From contig JALVXE010000206.1 of NCBI GenBank assembly GCA_027038385.1, positions 1-6,128 of the forward strand: a stretch of 6,128 nt of DNA. The letters run 5' to 3'. A program made the position numbers and the translations under genes. Shown one piece after another: positions 5,779 through 6,128 of the stretch (its first letter is position 1; every line of letters begins with the position of its first letter). The notes under the pieces were generated by a model that did not search any database, had not been told where the DNA came from, and was given only the letters and a program-made list of their open reading frames with translations. Source of the stretch: Thermotogaceae bacterium. Lineage in GTDB: Bacteria > Thermotogota > Thermotogae > Thermotogales > Thermotogaceae.

Positions 5779-6128
5779 TCATGGTCTCCAAGTCTCAGAG
5801 AGCGGTGACCAATTCGGGAATATGAAGTCTTCCTTGGAGACTTTGTAACCTTTTGACTGCGCTTCTTTTATAGCATCCATCAGAGACTCGTTAGCTTTTT
5901 TCTCGTATTCGAAGAGTTTCTTTCTGAATTGATCCGGTGGAAGTTTCTTCACCAAGGACTCCGCGATTATCTCCCAGACATTTGGATGTATGGAACTCAG
6001 CATCTTCGAGTACGGAACAAATCCAGCGTATGGATTTTTGTACTGGGGAATTGGTGAGATTCTTCCCACCTTTTTGGACCTGTCTACGATCGTCTTGAGA
6101 GCGGTCTCCTTCCCGAGTTCTCCGTTAC
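5779..6128 (-). CDS. Probable ABC-transporter sugar-binding protein, C-terminal fragment
   Basis: The reading frame is open to the right edge, giving 116 codons of the C-terminal part; the start and any lipoprotein signal are outside. In frame with it, the part upstream of residue VGRIS reads NGELGKETALKTIVDRSKK, so a GTG at 6069 is internal and not a start. The visible part has features of the C-terminal lobe of family 1 extracellular sugar-binding proteins: a Pro/Tyr-rich stretch (SPIPQYKNPYAGFVPY), then HPNVWEIIAESLVKKL and an amphipathic helix with EYEKKANESL, where such proteins end in repeated Glu/Lys/Asn-rich helices. It ends FPNWSPLSETWRP. The role would be capture of uronate oligosaccharides outside the membrane. 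No permease or ATPase gene is in the window. A strong terminator follows, as is common after highly expressed binding proteins. The assignment rests on fold-level resemblance plus context. Confidence 0.6.
   Translation of the reverse strand, partial: NGELGKETALKTIVDRSKKVGRISPIPQYKNPYAGFVPYSKMLSSIHPNVWEIIAESLVKKLPPDQFRKKLFEYEKKANESLMDAIKEAQSKGYKVSKEDFIFPNWSPLSETWRP

Noticed and set aside
4740..5825. Long open frame on the plus strand (361 codons) opposite the isomerase and part of kduD
   Set aside because: It lies antisense to two well-recognised conserved genes, has no ribosome binding site or family resemblance, and its composition looks like a mirror of minus-strand codon bias.
1..6128. 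tRNA, rRNA, CRISPR arrays, insertion sequences, attachment sites
   Set aside because: Nearly every base is within a coding gene, and no direct-repeat arrays, transposase genes or tRNA-like folds were seen.

Overview
The window reads as a single-strand catabolic operon for uronic-acid-containing oligosaccharides, probably from a member of the Thermotogota. The organism call is an inference. The IclR-family regulator and the aldolase N-terminus next to it closely resemble, from memory, the Thermotoga maritima IclR (TM0065) and KDPG aldolase (TM0066) pair. Other supporting signs are the very compact gene packing, the strong AGGAGGTGA-like ribosome binding sites, the frequent AGA/AGG and ATA codons and the Lys/Glu-rich proteins. 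Genus cannot be fixed from this window.

All genes lie on the minus strand, so transcription runs from the right end of the window to the left. In that order they are: (1) the C-terminal part of a probable ABC-transporter sugar-binding protein (5779-6128, 5' end outside the window); (2) an intrinsic terminator and a second, mutually exclusive hairpin (5744-5778); (3) a KduI/IolB-family isomerase of IolB sequence type (4863-5705); (4) kduD (4088-4849); (5) the small cupin kdgF (3768-4091); (6) a cytoplasmic heparinase II/III-family polysaccharide lyase with an N-terminal CxxC/CxxC zinc-ribbon-like element (2002-3771); (7) a GH88 unsaturated glucuronyl hydrolase (827-1996); (8) an IclR-family regulator (73-825); (9) the first codons of KDPG aldolase eda (1-71). 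From the isomerase to eda, neighbours overlap by 4 bases or are separated by 13 bases or less. The only larger gap is the terminator region. No stretch over 300 bases lacks a gene.

The genes form a coherent route (inference from family knowledge). Oligosaccharides enter through the ABC transporter. The cytoplasmic lyase cleaves them and leaves 4,5-unsaturated uronyl ends. The GH88 enzyme releases the unsaturated uronic acid, and KdgF promotes its conversion to the linear keto form (5-keto-4-deoxyuronate). The IolB-like enzyme probably acts where KduI normally does, giving 2,5-diketo-3-deoxygluconate. KduD reduces this to 2-keto-3-deoxygluconate (KDG), and after phosphorylation by a KDG kinase not seen here, Eda splits KDPG to pyruvate and glyceraldehyde-3-phosphate. 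The IclR protein is the likely regulator and is co-transcribed with its targets.

The most notable points are the unassigned substrate of the zinc-ribbon heparinase-like lyase, the IolB-type protein standing in for KduI, and the double hairpin between the transporter and enzyme genes. For three genes the most upstream GTG lies in or against the Shine-Dalgarno sequence, so the starts given here are further downstream.
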